A stretch of 64,000 nt of DNA, from assembly GCF_021213805.1 (NCBI RefSeq), contig NZ_JAJQJI010000002.1, forward strand, positions 186,001 to 250,000, given 5' to 3'. This stretch comes from Mycobacterium sp. MYCO198283. GTDB lineage: Bacteria > Actinomycetota > Actinomycetes > Mycobacteriales > Mycobacteriaceae. Positions 34,758 to 43,796 of this stretch are shown here, piece by piece. Positions within the stretch are counted from its first letter, which is position 1. The number at the start of each line of letters is the position of its first letter. The position numbers and the translations under genes were made by a program. The notes beneath the pieces are model-generated. The model did no database searches. It was not told the DNA's origin and saw nothing but the letters and a program-made list of their open reading frames with translations.

Positions 34758-35624
34758 TCACTCGACGGAAAGGGTTCGTTGGCTCACGAACTCGCGTCGC
34801 GCGCCGCTGATCGGGTCGACGAACGCCAGCCGCCGCGCCAACAGCCGCAGCGGTGTCGAGAAGTCGTCGGGCGCGACGTCGACGACCTCGGGGTACAGCG
34901 GATCGCCGACGATGGGCAGCCCGACGGCCGTCATGTGCACCCGCAGCTGGTGCGTGCGCCCGGTGCGCGGCGTCAGCCGGTAGCGACCGTCGCCCAGCGC
35001 CTCGATGACGGTCTCGGCGTTCGGTTCGCCGGCTTCCTCGACGGCCTGCAGCCGACCCCGGCGTTTGACGATCCGGCTGCGCCGCGTCACCGGCAGGTCG
35101 ACCCGCGGATGTCCTTGCGACACCGCGAGATAGGTTTTCTCGACGGCGCCGCGGGCGAACATCGTCTGATACGGCCCGCGCAGCTCGCGGCGCGTCGTGA
35201 ACAGCAGCACCCCGGCGGTCAGCCGGTCGAGCCGGTGGGCGGGCGACAGCTCGGGCAGGCAAAGGGACCGCCGAAGTCGCACCAGCGCGCACTGGGCGAC
35301 ATGGCGGCCGCGCGGCATCGTCGCGAGGAAATGCGGTTTGTCGACGACCACGATGTCGTCGTCGCGGTGCAGGATCGGAACGTCGAATGGCACCGGGACC
35401 TCGTCGGGCAGGTCGCGGTACAGGAAGACGTGTGCGCCGGGCGGAAGCACCGTCCCCGGTGTGACCACCGTGCCGTCGGCGTCCACCACCTCGCCGGCGA
35501 TCACCTTCTCCGCCGCCGCCGCGCCGAAGCGGTCAGCGAGCTCGACCAGCACCGCACCACCGCGCAACCGCACCCGCGCCGGCCCCAGCCCGTCACGCAC
35601 GGGCAGCGGCGCGGGTCGCCTCAT
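34758..35624 (-). CDS. RluA-family pseudouridine synthase
   Basis: 288 residues, RluA/RluD-type rRNA or tRNA pseudouridine synthase. The catalytic Asp lies in PAHRLDRLTAGVLLF (H-R-L-D-R-x-T). VDKPHFLATMPRG is the preceding motif and RTGRTHQLRVHMTAVGLPIVGDPLYP the following one. No S4 domain is obvious; the N-terminal 65 residues are basic. The start overlaps the glpD stop (ATGA). By position it matches Rv3300c. The target uridine is unknown. Confidence 0.92.
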   Translation of the reverse strand: MRRPAPLPVRDGLGPARVRLRGGAVLVELADRFGAAAAEKVIAGEVVDADGTVVTPGTVLPPGAHVFLYRDLPDEVPVPFDVPILHRDDDIVVVDKPHFLATMPRGRHVAQCALVRLRRSLCLPELSPAHRLDRLTAGVLLFTTRRELRGPYQTMFARGAVEKTYLAVSQGHPRVDLPVTRRSRIVKRRGRLQAVEEAGEPNAETVIEALGDGRYRLTPRTGRTHQLRVHMTAVGLPIVGDPLYPEVVDVAPDDFSTPLRLLARRLAFVDPISGARREFVSQRTLSVE

Positions 35625-37366
35625 GTCAGCGGCACAGGTTCGAGGATCTCCGCCCGCGCTTCCGGCGCGGCGGCACGCAGGGCATCGGCCGAGGCGTCGT
35701 CGGGCTGCTGCTGGGAGCGCACCTCGGCGTCGACCCGCGCGGCGTATGTGTCGACCTCCCGGTCGACGTCCTCGTCGCGCCAGCCCAGGATCGGCGCGAC
35801 GATCTCGGCGACCTCGCGCGCGCAGTCGACGCCGCGGTGCGGGTACTCGATCGAGATGCGCATCCGCCGCGCCAGGATGTCCTCCAGGTGCAGGGCGCCT
35901 TCGGCGGCGGCGGCGTAGGCGGCTTCCACCTTCAGGTAGGTCGGCGCCGCAGGAATCGGCGTCAGCAGGTCCGGCTCCTTGTCGGCGAGCGAGAGCACCT
36001 CGCCGATCAGCGAGCCGTAGCGGTCCAGCAGGTGCCGCACCCGGTACGGGTGCAGGCCGTGCTGGGCGCCGACCCGCTCGGCCTGGTTGATCAGCGCGAA
36101 GTAGCCGTCGGCCCCCAGCAGCGGCACCTTCTCGGTGATCGACGGCGCCACGCGGGCCGGCGTGAACTCGGCTGCCGCGTCGACGGCGTCGGCGGCCATC
36201 ACCCGGTAGGTCGTGTACTTGCCGCCGGCGATCGCCACCAGCCCCGGCGTCGGCACGGCGACGGCGTGTTCGCGCGACAGTTTCGACGTGTCGTCGCTCT
36301 CACCGGCGAGCAACGGGCGCAACCCGGCGTAGACCCCGTCGATGTCGTCGTGCGTCAGCGGCGTGGCGAGCACGGTGTTGACGGTGTCGAGGATGTAGTC
36401 GATGTCGGCCTTCGTCGCGGCGGGGTGGGCGAGGTCGAGGTTCCACTGGGTGTCGGTGGTGCCGATGATCCAGTGCGTCCCCCACGGAATGACGAACAGC
36501 ACCGAGCGTTCGGTGCGCAGGATGATCGCGACCTCGCTGACGATGCGGTCGCGCGGGACCACCACGTGCACGCCCTTCGACGCCCGCACCCGGAAGCGGC
36601 CGCGCTGCTTGGACAACGCCTGGATCTCGTCGGTCCACACTCCGGTGGCGTTCACCACAACGTGGGCGTGGACGTCGGCGACCGCGCCGTCTTCGGAGTC
36701 GCGCACCCGCACGCCGGTCACCCGGTCGCCCTCCCGCAGCAGGGAGACGACCTGCGTCGACGTGCGCACCACGGCGCCGTAGTGCGCGGCCGTGCGGGCG
36801 ACCGTCATGGTGTGCCGGGCGTCGTCGACGACGGTGTCGTAGTACCGGATGCCGCCGATCAGCGAGCTGCGCTTGAGCCCCGGCGCCAGCCGCAGCGCAC
36901 CGGCCTTGAACAGGTGCTTCTGTGCGGGCACCGACTTCGCGCCGCCCAACCGGTCGTAGAGGAAGATGCCCGCGGCGACGTACGGGCGCTCCCACCACCG
37001 CTTGGTGAGCGGGAAGAGGAACGGCAGCGGCTTGACCAGATGGGGCGCCAGCGTGGTCAGCGACAGCTCACGCTCGTGCAGCGCCTCGCGCACCAGGCCG
37101 AACTCCAGCTGTTCGAGGTAGCGCAGCCCGCCGTGGAACATCTTCGAGCTGCGGCTCGAGGTGCCCGACGCGAGGTCCCGCGCCTCGACCAGTGCCACCC
37201 GCAGGCCGCGGGTCGCGGCGTCGAGCGCGGTCCCGGCGCCGACGACGCCGCCGCCGATCACCACGACGTCGAACTGCTCGGACCCCAGCCGCCGCCACGC
37301 ATCGGCCCGCTGCGGGGGGCCCAGGAAGGTCTGCCCGCTGCCCGGGGCGGGTACCGGCTCGCTCAC
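35621..37366 (-). CDS. glpD: FAD-dependent glycerol-3-phosphate dehydrogenase
   Basis: 581 residues (GlpD2-type). DVVVIGGGVVGAGTALDAATRG is the FAD-binding fold, SSRSSKMFHGGLRYLEQLEFGLVREAL the GlpD signature, and GVYAGLRPLLAGE and AGGKYTTYR the C-terminal FAD contacts. It oxidises sn-glycerol 3-phosphate to dihydroxyacetone phosphate and passes electrons to the quinone pool at the membrane. It begins with GTG. The lpdA-type quinone reductase gene lies directly upstream on the same strand, as in M. tuberculosis, and both connect to menaquinone reduction. Confidence 0.95.
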   Translation of the reverse strand: MSEPVPAPGSGQTFLGPPQRADAWRRLGSEQFDVVVIGGGVVGAGTALDAATRGLRVALVEARDLASGTSSRSSKMFHGGLRYLEQLEFGLVREALHERELSLTTLAPHLVKPLPFLFPLTKRWWERPYVAAGIFLYDRLGGAKSVPAQKHLFKAGALRLAPGLKRSSLIGGIRYYDTVVDDARHTMTVARTAAHYGAVVRTSTQVVSLLREGDRVTGVRVRDSEDGAVADVHAHVVVNATGVWTDEIQALSKQRGRFRVRASKGVHVVVPRDRIVSEVAIILRTERSVLFVIPWGTHWIIGTTDTQWNLDLAHPAATKADIDYILDTVNTVLATPLTHDDIDGVYAGLRPLLAGESDDTSKLSREHAVAVPTPGLVAIAGGKYTTYRVMAADAVDAAAEFTPARVAPSITEKVPLLGADGYFALINQAERVGAQHGLHPYRVRHLLDRYGSLIGEVLSLADKEPDLLTPIPAAPTYLKVEAAYAAAAEGALHLEDILARRMRISIEYPHRGVDCAREVAEIVAPILGWRDEDVDREVDTYAARVDAEVRSQQQPDDASADALRAAAPEARAEILEPVPLT

Positions 37367-37416
37367 GCGGCGCGCTCCTCTTGTTACTCGTCGGTACCAC
37401 CAGGCTACGGGGTCGT

Positions 37417-38826
37417 TCAGTCGAGGTCGTCGTGCTGCATCAGCTGCCGCGCTGCCTCGGTGATCGAGCCCGACAGCGACGGGTAGACCGACAGCGTGAG
37501 CGCCAGGTCGTCCACCGAGATGCGGTTCTGCACCGCGAGCGCGATCGGCAAGATCAGCTCCGACGCGATGGGCGCCACGACGACACCGCCGATCACCACG
37601 CCCGTCGCCGGCCGGCAGAAGATCTTGACGAAGCCCTTGCGCAGGCTGGACATCTTCGACCGGGCGTTGGTGTTCAGCGGCAGCATGAGCGTGCGCGCCG
37701 GCACCGAACCGTCGTCGATCTTGGCCTGCGGCACGCCGACGGCCGCGATCTCGGGTCGCGTGAACGTCGCGGACGCCACGGTGCGCAGCCGGATCGGGCT
37801 GACCCCCTCACCGAGCGCGTGGTACATCGCGATGCGGCCCTGCATCGCGGCGACCGAGGCCAGCGGAAGCAGGCCGGTGCAGTCACCGGCGGCGTAGATG
37901 CCCGGCGCGGACGTCCGCGACACCCGGTCGACGGGCAGGTAGCCGTGGTCGAGGTCGATGCCCACCCGCTCCAATCCCAGGCCGCTGGTGTTGGGCACCG
38001 AACCGACCGTGATCAGCGCATGGCTGCCCTCGACGCAGCGGCCGTCGGTCATCCGCACCTCGATGCCCTGTGCGGTGCGTTTGACGGCGTCGGCGCGGGC
38101 GTTCTTGACCAGCGTCACGCCGCGCTCGGAGAACACCTCCTCGAGCACGGCGGCCGCGTCGCTGTCCTCGTGGGGCAGGATCTGGTCGCGGCTGGCGACG
38201 ACGGTCACCGTGACGCCGAGTTCGGTGTAGGCGTTGACGAATTCGGCGCCGGTGACGCCGGAGCCGACGACGACGAGGTGGTCGGGCAGCCGGTCGAGGT
38301 CGTAGAGCTGGCGCCAGTTGAGGATCCGCTCGCCGTCGGGCACCGCCGTCGGCAGCACCCGCGGGCTGGCGCCGGTGGCGATGAGCACCACGTCGGCGGT
38401 GAGCTCGCTCACCTCGCCGTCCCGCGAGGTCACCTTCACCCGGTGCTGCGCCATGCCGGGCAGGTCGTCGATCAGCTCGCCGCGGCCCGCGACCAGCGTG
38501 ACGCCCTCGCTTTCCAGCCGCTCGGCGATGTCGGCCGACTGCGCGGCGGCCAGCTTCTTGACGCGTTCGTTGATGCGCGGCAGGGAGATCTCGGCGTCGG
38601 AGAACTCGAGCGCATAGCCCAGGTCCGGGGCGCGCCGCAGCTCGGTGCGCACGCCGGTGGAGGCGATGAACGTCTTGGACGGCACGCAGTCGAACAGCAC
38701 GCACGCGCCGCCGATGCCGTCGGCGTCGACGATCGTGACGTCGACCTCCGGCCGGTGCGCCGCGGCGACCAGCGCCGCTTCGTAGCCGGCGGGCCCACCG
38801 CCGATGATGACGATGCGGGTTGCCAC
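37417..38826 (-). CDS. lpdA: LpdA-type NAD(P)H:quinone reductase flavoprotein
   Basis: 469 residues, pyridine nucleotide-disulfide oxidoreductase fold. IVIIGGGPAGYEAALVAA binds FAD, VVVGSGVTGAEFVNAY binds NAD(P), and IYAAGDCTGLLPLASVAAMQGRIA is the second FAD motif. A Cys42-x4-Cys47 pair (GGACVLFDCVPSK) is present. The C-terminal His-Glu couple of true lipoamide dehydrogenases is replaced (SVYPSLSGS instead of HxHPTxSE). The M. tuberculosis homologue Rv3303c reduces quinones and is not a lipoamide dehydrogenase. Here one or both cysteines may still be redox-active, but lipoamide activity is unlikely. Upstream of glpD. Confidence 0.93.
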   Translation of the reverse strand: MATRIVIIGGGPAGYEAALVAAAHRPEVDVTIVDADGIGGACVLFDCVPSKTFIASTGVRTELRRAPDLGYALEFSDAEISLPRINERVKKLAAAQSADIAERLESEGVTLVAGRGELIDDLPGMAQHRVKVTSRDGEVSELTADVVLIATGASPRVLPTAVPDGERILNWRQLYDLDRLPDHLVVVGSGVTGAEFVNAYTELGVTVTVVASRDQILPHEDSDAAAVLEEVFSERGVTLVKNARADAVKRTAQGIEVRMTDGRCVEGSHALITVGSVPNTSGLGLERVGIDLDHGYLPVDRVSRTSAPGIYAAGDCTGLLPLASVAAMQGRIAMYHALGEGVSPIRLRTVASATFTRPEIAAVGVPQAKIDDGSVPARTLMLPLNTNARSKMSSLRKGFVKIFCRPATGVVIGGVVVAPIASELILPIALAVQNRISVDDLALTLSVYPSLSGSITEAARQLMQHDDLD

Positions 38827-38891
38827 GCACCCAACCTAGCCAACCGCGGACTCGGCCGCCCGTTTCGGCGGCGACGCACTACTCTTTTCGC

Positions 38892-39359
38892 GTGCCGCTC
38901 TACGCCGCCTACGGGTCGAACATGCATCCCGAGCAGATGCTGCAGCGGGCGCCGCACTCGCCGATGGCGGGCACCGGCTGGCTGCACGGCTGGCGGTTGA
39001 CGTTCGGCGGCGAAGATCTGCACTGGGAAGGCGCCCTGGCCACCATCGTCGAGGACCCCGACTCCAAGGTGTTCGTGGTGCTCTACGACATGACCCCGGC
39101 CGACGAGCAGAACCTCGACCGGTGGGAAGGCGCGGAGTTCGGCGTGCACAAGAAGATTCGATGTCGCGTGCACCGGCTGTCGTCGGACACCACCACCGAC
39201 CCCGTGCTGGCGTGGCTGTATGTGCTCGACGGCTGGGAGGGCGGGCTGCCGTCCGCGCGCTACATCGGCGTGATGGCCGACGCCGCCGAGATCGCCGGCG
39301 CCCCACCCGAATACGTCCAGGACCTACGCACCCGCCCGTCGCGCAACGTCGGACCGTAG
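38892..39359 (+). CDS. Gamma-glutamylcyclotransferase-like protein
   Basis: 155 residues, AIG2/gamma-glutamylcyclotransferase fold. The N-terminal LYAAYGSNMHPEQM is the substrate-binding YGSN loop, and LDRWEGAEFGVHKK holds the general-base Glu region. It begins at a GTG (VPLYAAYGS), the family start. By position and sequence it matches Rv3304. The substrate could be a gamma-glutamyl amine or peptide; not readable from sequence. It is divergent from lpdA, with 65 bp between starts. Confidence 0.9.
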   Translation: MPLYAAYGSNMHPEQMLQRAPHSPMAGTGWLHGWRLTFGGEDLHWEGALATIVEDPDSKVFVVLYDMTPADEQNLDRWEGAEFGVHKKIRCRVHRLSSDTTTDPVLAWLYVLDGWEGGLPSARYIGVMADAAEIAGAPPEYVQDLRTRPSRNVGP

Positions 39360-39366
39360 CTTCTCT

Positions 39367-39450
39367 CGGTTGCGCCGCGAGCGTGCTCGGTTGCACCGCG
39401 AGCGTGCTCGGTTGCGCCGCGAGCGTGCTCGGTTGCGCCGCGAGCGTGCG
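39367..39450. repeat. Tandem repeat, four copies of a 21-bp unit
   Basis: Four head-to-tail units beginning CGGTTGCGCCGCGAGCGT, with single-base differences in the second and last copies. They start 7 bp after the stop of the cyclotransferase-like gene. The last unit forms the outer part of the left inverted repeat of the DUF559 islet. Confidence 0.9.
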
Positions 39451-39460
39451 TGTCTGTACG
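39439..39460. repeat. Left arm of inverted repeat flanking a DUF559-type gene
   Basis: 22 bp that recur exactly, inverted, at 40514-40535. Similarity continues about 14 bp toward the gene with two mismatches (CGACxCGCCGCA on both sides). The arm lies 36 bp downstream of the gene's stop. Confidence 0.9.
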
Positions 39461-39496
39461 GCGACACGCCGCACCAGGTGTGCCGGGAGCGCACGC

Positions 39497-40384
39497 TCAG
39501 GCGGCGGCAGCGCGACGCCGCAGCACGGTCTCGATGCGCCCGACGAGCTCCCACGGCCGGCGCAGGTCCTCGGCGACCACGGACACCACGACCCAGTCGA
39601 CAGCGAGCAGCGCCGACTGCCGCCGGCGATCGCGGCGCATCGCGTCGACCCCGCCGTGCCACTCCTCGCCGTCGTACTCCGCAGCCACGCGCCGATCCGG
39701 CCAGGCGAAGTCGAGCCTGCGCAGCCTGCCGTCGCCGTCGACCAACTCGTACTGCAGCTCCGGCACCGCGAGCCCGCCGTCGTGCATGACGCAGCGGACC
39801 ACGCTCTCCATCGGCGATTCGGCACGCGGGTCGGCGAGCGGGAGGAGATCGCGCACCGCCACGATGCCGCGCCGGCCCGCCTGCTCGATGGCCGCCCGCC
39901 ACAGCTCCGGCCGCGTGCAGGTCTGGCTGCGGAGCGCGGCGTCGAGCGTGGCCAGCGCCCGGCCACGGCGCAGTGAGCGGGCGACCTCCACCGCGGTCCA
40001 CGCCGGCGTCGTCGCGAGGCGGCCGTCGACCATCCGCAGCGGCGCGCCGTCGCGGCGATGGACCACCAGGCCGTCGGCGTTGCGCAGCTGCCGCCGCGGC
40101 GGGTTGAGCACGTGCAGGTCGTCGGTGGTCTCGGTGTCGAATCCGTACAGCGCGGCCGCGGTGCCCAGGCACACGGGCACGCGCACGCCGGCGGCGAGGT
40201 CCAGACCCCGCAGCCGCAGCGTGGCATCCGGTTCGCCGAGGCAGTAGACGCCCGTCCAGATCCGTTCGATCTCGCCGCGTTCGACGGCGGCAGCGAAGCG
40301 GCGCCGGCTGAGCCGGCTGAGCAGTTGCGCGCTCGTCGCGACGCCGCCCTGGTCGCAGAACAGCTGTGTGACAGCGGGATCCAT
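39497..40384 (-). CDS. AbiEi-like wing + DUF559 (PD-(D/E)XK-type) endonuclease-like protein
   Basis: 295 residues. The N-terminal 90 resemble the winged-helix region of AbiEi-type antitoxin/transcription proteins (GGVATSAQLLSRLSRRRF...RIWTGVYCLG). The C-terminal 100 form a DUF559/Vsr-like nuclease fold with Glu in ESPMESVVRCVMH, Asp in LDFAWPD and the EYDGEEWH block. No partner nuclease or methylase gene is adjacent. The ATG chosen gives MDPAVTQLF; the longer frame runs into repeat-like Arg-rich sequence. It sits alone inside inverted repeats between the Rv3304 and amiA1 homologues, where M. tuberculosis has no such gene. A related gene lies at 58187. Confidence 0.82.
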   Translation of the reverse strand: MDPAVTQLFCDQGGVATSAQLLSRLSRRRFAAAVERGEIERIWTGVYCLGEPDATLRLRGLDLAAGVRVPVCLGTAAALYGFDTETTDDLHVLNPPRRQLRNADGLVVHRRDGAPLRMVDGRLATTPAWTAVEVARSLRRGRALATLDAALRSQTCTRPELWRAAIEQAGRRGIVAVRDLLPLADPRAESPMESVVRCVMHDGGLAVPELQYELVDGDGRLRRLDFAWPDRRVAAEYDGEEWHGGVDAMRRDRRRQSALLAVDWVVVSVVAEDLRRPWELVGRIETVLRRRAAAA

Positions 40385-40513
40385 GCGGTCGATCGTCGGC
40401 GACCGCGGACCGTTCGCCCGTCGACAACCGGGCCGCTTGGGGATGAACGGCCGGCTGTGCACAACGGCGGACCGCGAGGGTGCGCGGAATGCACGCGATC
40501 TGCGGCGCGTCGA

Positions 40514-40535
40514 CGTACAGACACGCACGCTCGCG
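40514..40535. repeat. Right arm of inverted repeat flanking a DUF559-type gene
   Basis: Exact inverted copy of the 22 bp at 39439-39460, followed by degenerate copies of the 21-bp unit in inverse orientation up to about 40575. It lies 130 bp upstream of the DUF559-type gene's start. Confidence 0.9.
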
Positions 40536-40582
40536 CAAACCACGCAACGCACACCACGCACGCAACGCGCGCGCTCGGGGCG

Positions 40583-41743
40583 CTACACCAGGGCCGCTTG
40601 CTTGACGATGTTGGCCAGCACGCGGACGCCGACGGTCAGCGCGCGCTCGTCGATGTCGAACGTCGGCTGGTGCAGGTCGCGCTGCGGGCCGTGGCCCGGC
40701 CACACGCCGAGGCGCGCCATCGCCCCGGGCACCTGTTCGAGGTACCAGGAGAAGTCCTCGCCGCCGCCGGACTGGCGGGTGTCGGCGAGCGCGCCGGGGC
40801 CGAGCGCCTCGATCGCGTGGCTGAGGATGCGCGTCGACACCTCTTCGTTGACCACCGGCGGCACGCCCTGCCGGTAGGCCAGCGAATGCCCGATCCCCAG
40901 GGGCGCCAGCAGCGCGGTGACGATCTCGCGGACCAGGGTCTCCAGCGTCAGCCAGGTCTCGCGGCTCGACGTGCGGATGGTGCCCGCCAGCGTGCCGGCC
41001 TGCGGAATCGCGTTGGCGGCGACCCCGGCGTTGACGGCGCCCCACACCATCACCGTGCTGTTGCGGGGATCGATGCGACGCGACAGCACGCCGGGCAGGC
41101 CGGTGATCAGGGTGCCGATGCCATACACCAGGTCGGCGGTCAGGTGCGGCCTCGAGGTGTGCCCGCCCGGCGAGTGCAGCGTGATCTCCAGCTGGTCGGC
41201 CGCCGACGTGATCGGCCCGGGGATGACGGCGGTCTTGCCGACCTCCAGACGCGGATCGCAGTGCAGCGCGAAGATGCGGCTGACGCCGTTGAGCACCCCC
41301 GCCGCGATGGCGTCGATCGCGCCGCCGGGCATCAGCTCCTCGGCGGGCTGGAACACCAGCCGCACGCCCACCGGCAGCGACGGCGCCGACGCCAGCGCCA
41401 GCCCCGCACCCAGCAGCATCGCGGTGTGGGCGTCGTGTCCGCAGGCGTGCGCCACGCCGGGCACTTCGGAGGCGAACGGCGTCCCGCTGTGGTCGGGCAT
41501 CGGCAGCGCGTCCATGTCGGCGCGCAGGGCGATCCGCGGCGCGTCGTCGGGTCCGATGTCGCACGTCAGGCCGGTGCCCGCCGGTAACACCTTCGGGTTG
41601 AGCCCGGCTTCGGCCAGCCGCGAGGCGACGAACTGCGTCGTCGCGAACTCTTGGCGGCCCAGTTCGGGATGGGCGTGGATGTGGCGGCGCCAGCCGACGA
41701 GGTCGTCGAGGTGGTCGGCCAGCCACCGGTCGGCGATGCTCAT
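40583..41743 (-). CDS. amiA1: M20-family amidohydrolase AmiA1
   Basis: 386 residues, M20D metallopeptidase/aminoacylase family (HipO/IAA-amino acid hydrolase type). RRHIHAHPELGRQEF at the N-terminus, ALRADMDALPM and GVAHACGHDAHTAMLLGAG carry metal ligands (Asp, Cys, His), and QPAEELMPGGA the catalytic Glu. A lid domain sits in the middle. Such enzymes hydrolyse N-acyl amino acids or small amides. It overlaps amiB1 by 4 bp (ATGA), the same tandem as Rv3305c-Rv3306c. Substrate unknown. Confidence 0.93.
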   Translation of the reverse strand: MSIADRWLADHLDDLVGWRRHIHAHPELGRQEFATTQFVASRLAEAGLNPKVLPAGTGLTCDIGPDDAPRIALRADMDALPMPDHSGTPFASEVPGVAHACGHDAHTAMLLGAGLALASAPSLPVGVRLVFQPAEELMPGGAIDAIAAGVLNGVSRIFALHCDPRLEVGKTAVIPGPITSAADQLEITLHSPGGHTSRPHLTADLVYGIGTLITGLPGVLSRRIDPRNSTVMVWGAVNAGVAANAIPQAGTLAGTIRTSSRETWLTLETLVREIVTALLAPLGIGHSLAYRQGVPPVVNEEVSTRILSHAIEALGPGALADTRQSGGGEDFSWYLEQVPGAMARLGVWPGHGPQRDLHQPTFDIDERALTVGVRVLANIVKQAALV

Positions 41744-42933
41744 CGGCGTCCCGCCTCGGCGCGAGCCGTCTGGCGGGCCAACACCCGCTCCCGCTGCCCG
41801 TCGTCCTCGGCGAGCGCGACGACCGTGCGCGCGAGCATGGTCGCGCCGTCGACGACGGCCTCGTCCGCACTTGCCGTGACGGCGGCCGCCGCGAACCCCG
41901 GCTGGTGCAGGGTCGCGCCGCCCGCGTCGATCGCGACGACCGGGTGGATGGCCGGCAGCGTCTGCGTCACGTTCCCCATGTCGGTGCTGCCGAGCGGAAG
42001 CATCGCCTCGACGTCGGCCGGGACGGGCTCCCGGCCCAGCGTTTCCATCTCCCGCCGGCACGCCTCGGCGAGCCAGTGGTCGGGCGTCAGCTCCAGGTAG
42101 GTCGGCGACGTCTCGGCGATCTCGAACGAACACCCGGTGGCGACCGCGCCGGCCCGGAAGCACTCGGCCAGCCGGGCCTCCAGGGCGCGCAGGCCCGGCG
42201 AGGTGGTGGCCCGCATCGTGTACTGCAGGCCCGCCCGGCCCGGGATGACGTTGGTGGCCTGCCCGCCGTCGCTGACGATGCCGTGCGCCATCTGCCCGGG
42301 CGCGAACTGCTGGCGCAGCAACCCAATGGCGACCTGCGCGACGGTGACGGCGTCGGCGGCGTTGACGCCGAGGTGCGGCGCGACGGCGGCGTGGGATTCG
42401 CGGCCGGTGTAGGTGATCGCGAAGTCCGACAGCGCCAGCGAGCGGGCAGCGGCGATGTCGGCGTTGCCGGCGTGCACCATGACCGCCACCGCGATGTCGT
42501 CGAACACCCCGGCGTCCAGCAGCAGCGCCTTGCCGCCGCCGGATTCCTCGGCGGGCGTGCCGATCAGCACGACGGTGAGGCCTAGCGCGTCCGCGACGTC
42601 GGCCAGCGCGAGCGCAGTGCCGACCGCCGCCGCGGCAATGATGTTGTGCCCGCACGCGTGCCCGATGCCCGGCAGGGCGTCATACTCCGCGCAGACGCCG
42701 ACGACCAGCTCGCCGCTGCCGAATACCGCCCGGAACGCGGTGTCGAGCCCACCCGCCGAGGTCGTGACGTCGAACCCCCGCTCGGCGGCCAGCGCCTGCG
42801 TCTTCGCGCAGCTGCGGTGCTCGGCGAATGCCAGTTCGGGCTCGGCGTGGATGTCGTGCGACAGCGCGACCAGATCAGCGCGCCGGTCGGCGACGACGTC
42901 TGCGACGCGAGCCGACGCGGTGGCGGTGGGCAT
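41740..42933 (-). CDS. amiB1: M20-family amidohydrolase AmiB1
   Basis: 397 residues from the ATG giving MPTATASAR; an upstream GTG extends it by 12 residues. SHDIHAEPELAFAEHRS, CAEYDALPGIGHACGHNIIAAAAVG and GTPAEESGGGKALLLDAG are the metal and catalytic motifs of the M20D/AbgB-like group (aminobenzoyl-glutamate and amide hydrolases). It is the first gene of the amiB1-amiA1 pair and divergent from deoD with a 68-bp gap, which must hold both promoters. Confidence 0.92.
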   Translation of the reverse strand: MPTATASARVADVVADRRADLVALSHDIHAEPELAFAEHRSCAKTQALAAERGFDVTTSAGGLDTAFRAVFGSGELVVGVCAEYDALPGIGHACGHNIIAAAAVGTALALADVADALGLTVVLIGTPAEESGGGKALLLDAGVFDDIAVAVMVHAGNADIAAARSLALSDFAITYTGRESHAAVAPHLGVNAADAVTVAQVAIGLLRQQFAPGQMAHGIVSDGGQATNVIPGRAGLQYTMRATTSPGLRALEARLAECFRAGAVATGCSFEIAETSPTYLELTPDHWLAEACRREMETLGREPVPADVEAMLPLGSTDMGNVTQTLPAIHPVVAIDAGGATLHQPGFAAAAVTASADEAVVDGATMLARTVVALAEDDGQRERVLARQTARAEAGRR

Positions 42934-43001
42934 CCTCGCAGTATCGCATCGACGTGCCGCGACCTTCACGTCAGCGCCGGTCGCCCGGCTAACCTCGCGA
43001 C

Positions 43002-43796
43002 ATGACCGACACCCCGGCGGCGGCGCAGCAGGCCGCGGCCGTCATCGCCGACCGCACCGGCGTGACGGGTCACGACGTGGCGGTGGTGCTCGGGTCGGGC
43101 TGGGCGCCCGCGGCCGACGCGCTGGGCGCACCGACCGCGCAGCTGCCGATGGCCGAGCTGCCCGGATTCTCCCCGCCCGCCGCGGCGGGCCACGGCGGCA
43201 CGGTGTCGTCCGTACCGGTCGGGGACTCCCGGGTGCTGGTGCTCGCCGGTCGCATCCACGCCTACGAGGGCCACGACCTGCGCCACGTCGTGCATCCGGT
43301 GCGCACCGCCTGCGCGGCGGGCGTCCGCACGGTGATCCTCACCAACGCCGCGGGCGGTTTGCATCCCGATTACCGGGTGGGACAGCCGGTGCTCATCAGC
43401 GACCACCTCAACCTGACGGGCCGTTCGCCGCTGGTGGGCCCGCAGTTCGTCGACCTGGTCGACGCCTACGGCGCCCGGCTGCGCGCGCTGGCCCGCGAGG
43501 TGGACCCGTCGCTGGCCGAGGGCGTGTATGCGGGCATGCCCGGACCGCAGTACGAGACGCCGGCGGAGATCCGGATGCTGCGAACGCTCGGCGCCGACCT
43601 GGTCGGCATGTCCACCGTCCACGAGACCATCGCGGCGCGTGCCGGCGGCGCCGCGGTGCTCGGTATCTCGCTGGTGACGAACCTGGCGGCGGGCATCACC
43701 GGCGAACCACTCGACCATTCGGAGGTGCTGGCGGCGGGCCGTCAGTCGGCGACGCGGATGGGTGCCCTGCTGGCGGAGGTCTGCGCGCGGCTCTGA
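43002..43796 (+). CDS. deoD: Purine nucleoside phosphorylase
   Basis: 264 residues, trimeric high-molecular-type PNP (NP-II). [18 protein letters not shown] is the phosphate loop, [12 protein letters not shown] the His/phosphate-binding block, and [26 protein letters not shown] the purine-binding region with catalytic Glu and Asn-equivalent further on. It phosphorolyses inosine and guanosine to base plus ribose 1-phosphate, feeding the pmmB and upp salvage genes nearby. Its last 55 bp overlap, on the opposite strand, the end of the AbrB-type transporter gene. Confidence 0.95.
   Translation: MTDTPAAAQQAAAVIADRTGVTGHDVAVVLGSGWAPAADALGAPTAQLPMAELPGFSPPAAAGHGGTVSSVPVGDSRVLVLAGRIHAYEGHDLRHVVHPVRTACAAGVRTVILTNAAGGLHPDYRVGQPVLISDHLNLTGRSPLVGPQFVDLVDAYGARLRALAREVDPSLAEGVYAGMPGPQYETPAEIRMLRTLGADLVGMSTVHETIAARAGGAAVLGISLVTNLAAGITGEPLDHSEVLAAGRQSATRMGALLAEVCARL

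Noticed and set aside
39367-39450. CRISPR-like array
   Set aside because: The 21-bp units are directly adjacent with no spacers, and no cas genes are near.
40058-41587. Plus-strand open frame over the start of the DUF559-type gene and amiA1
   Set aside because: It crosses the repeat region and lies antisense to two supported genes; no recognisable domain.
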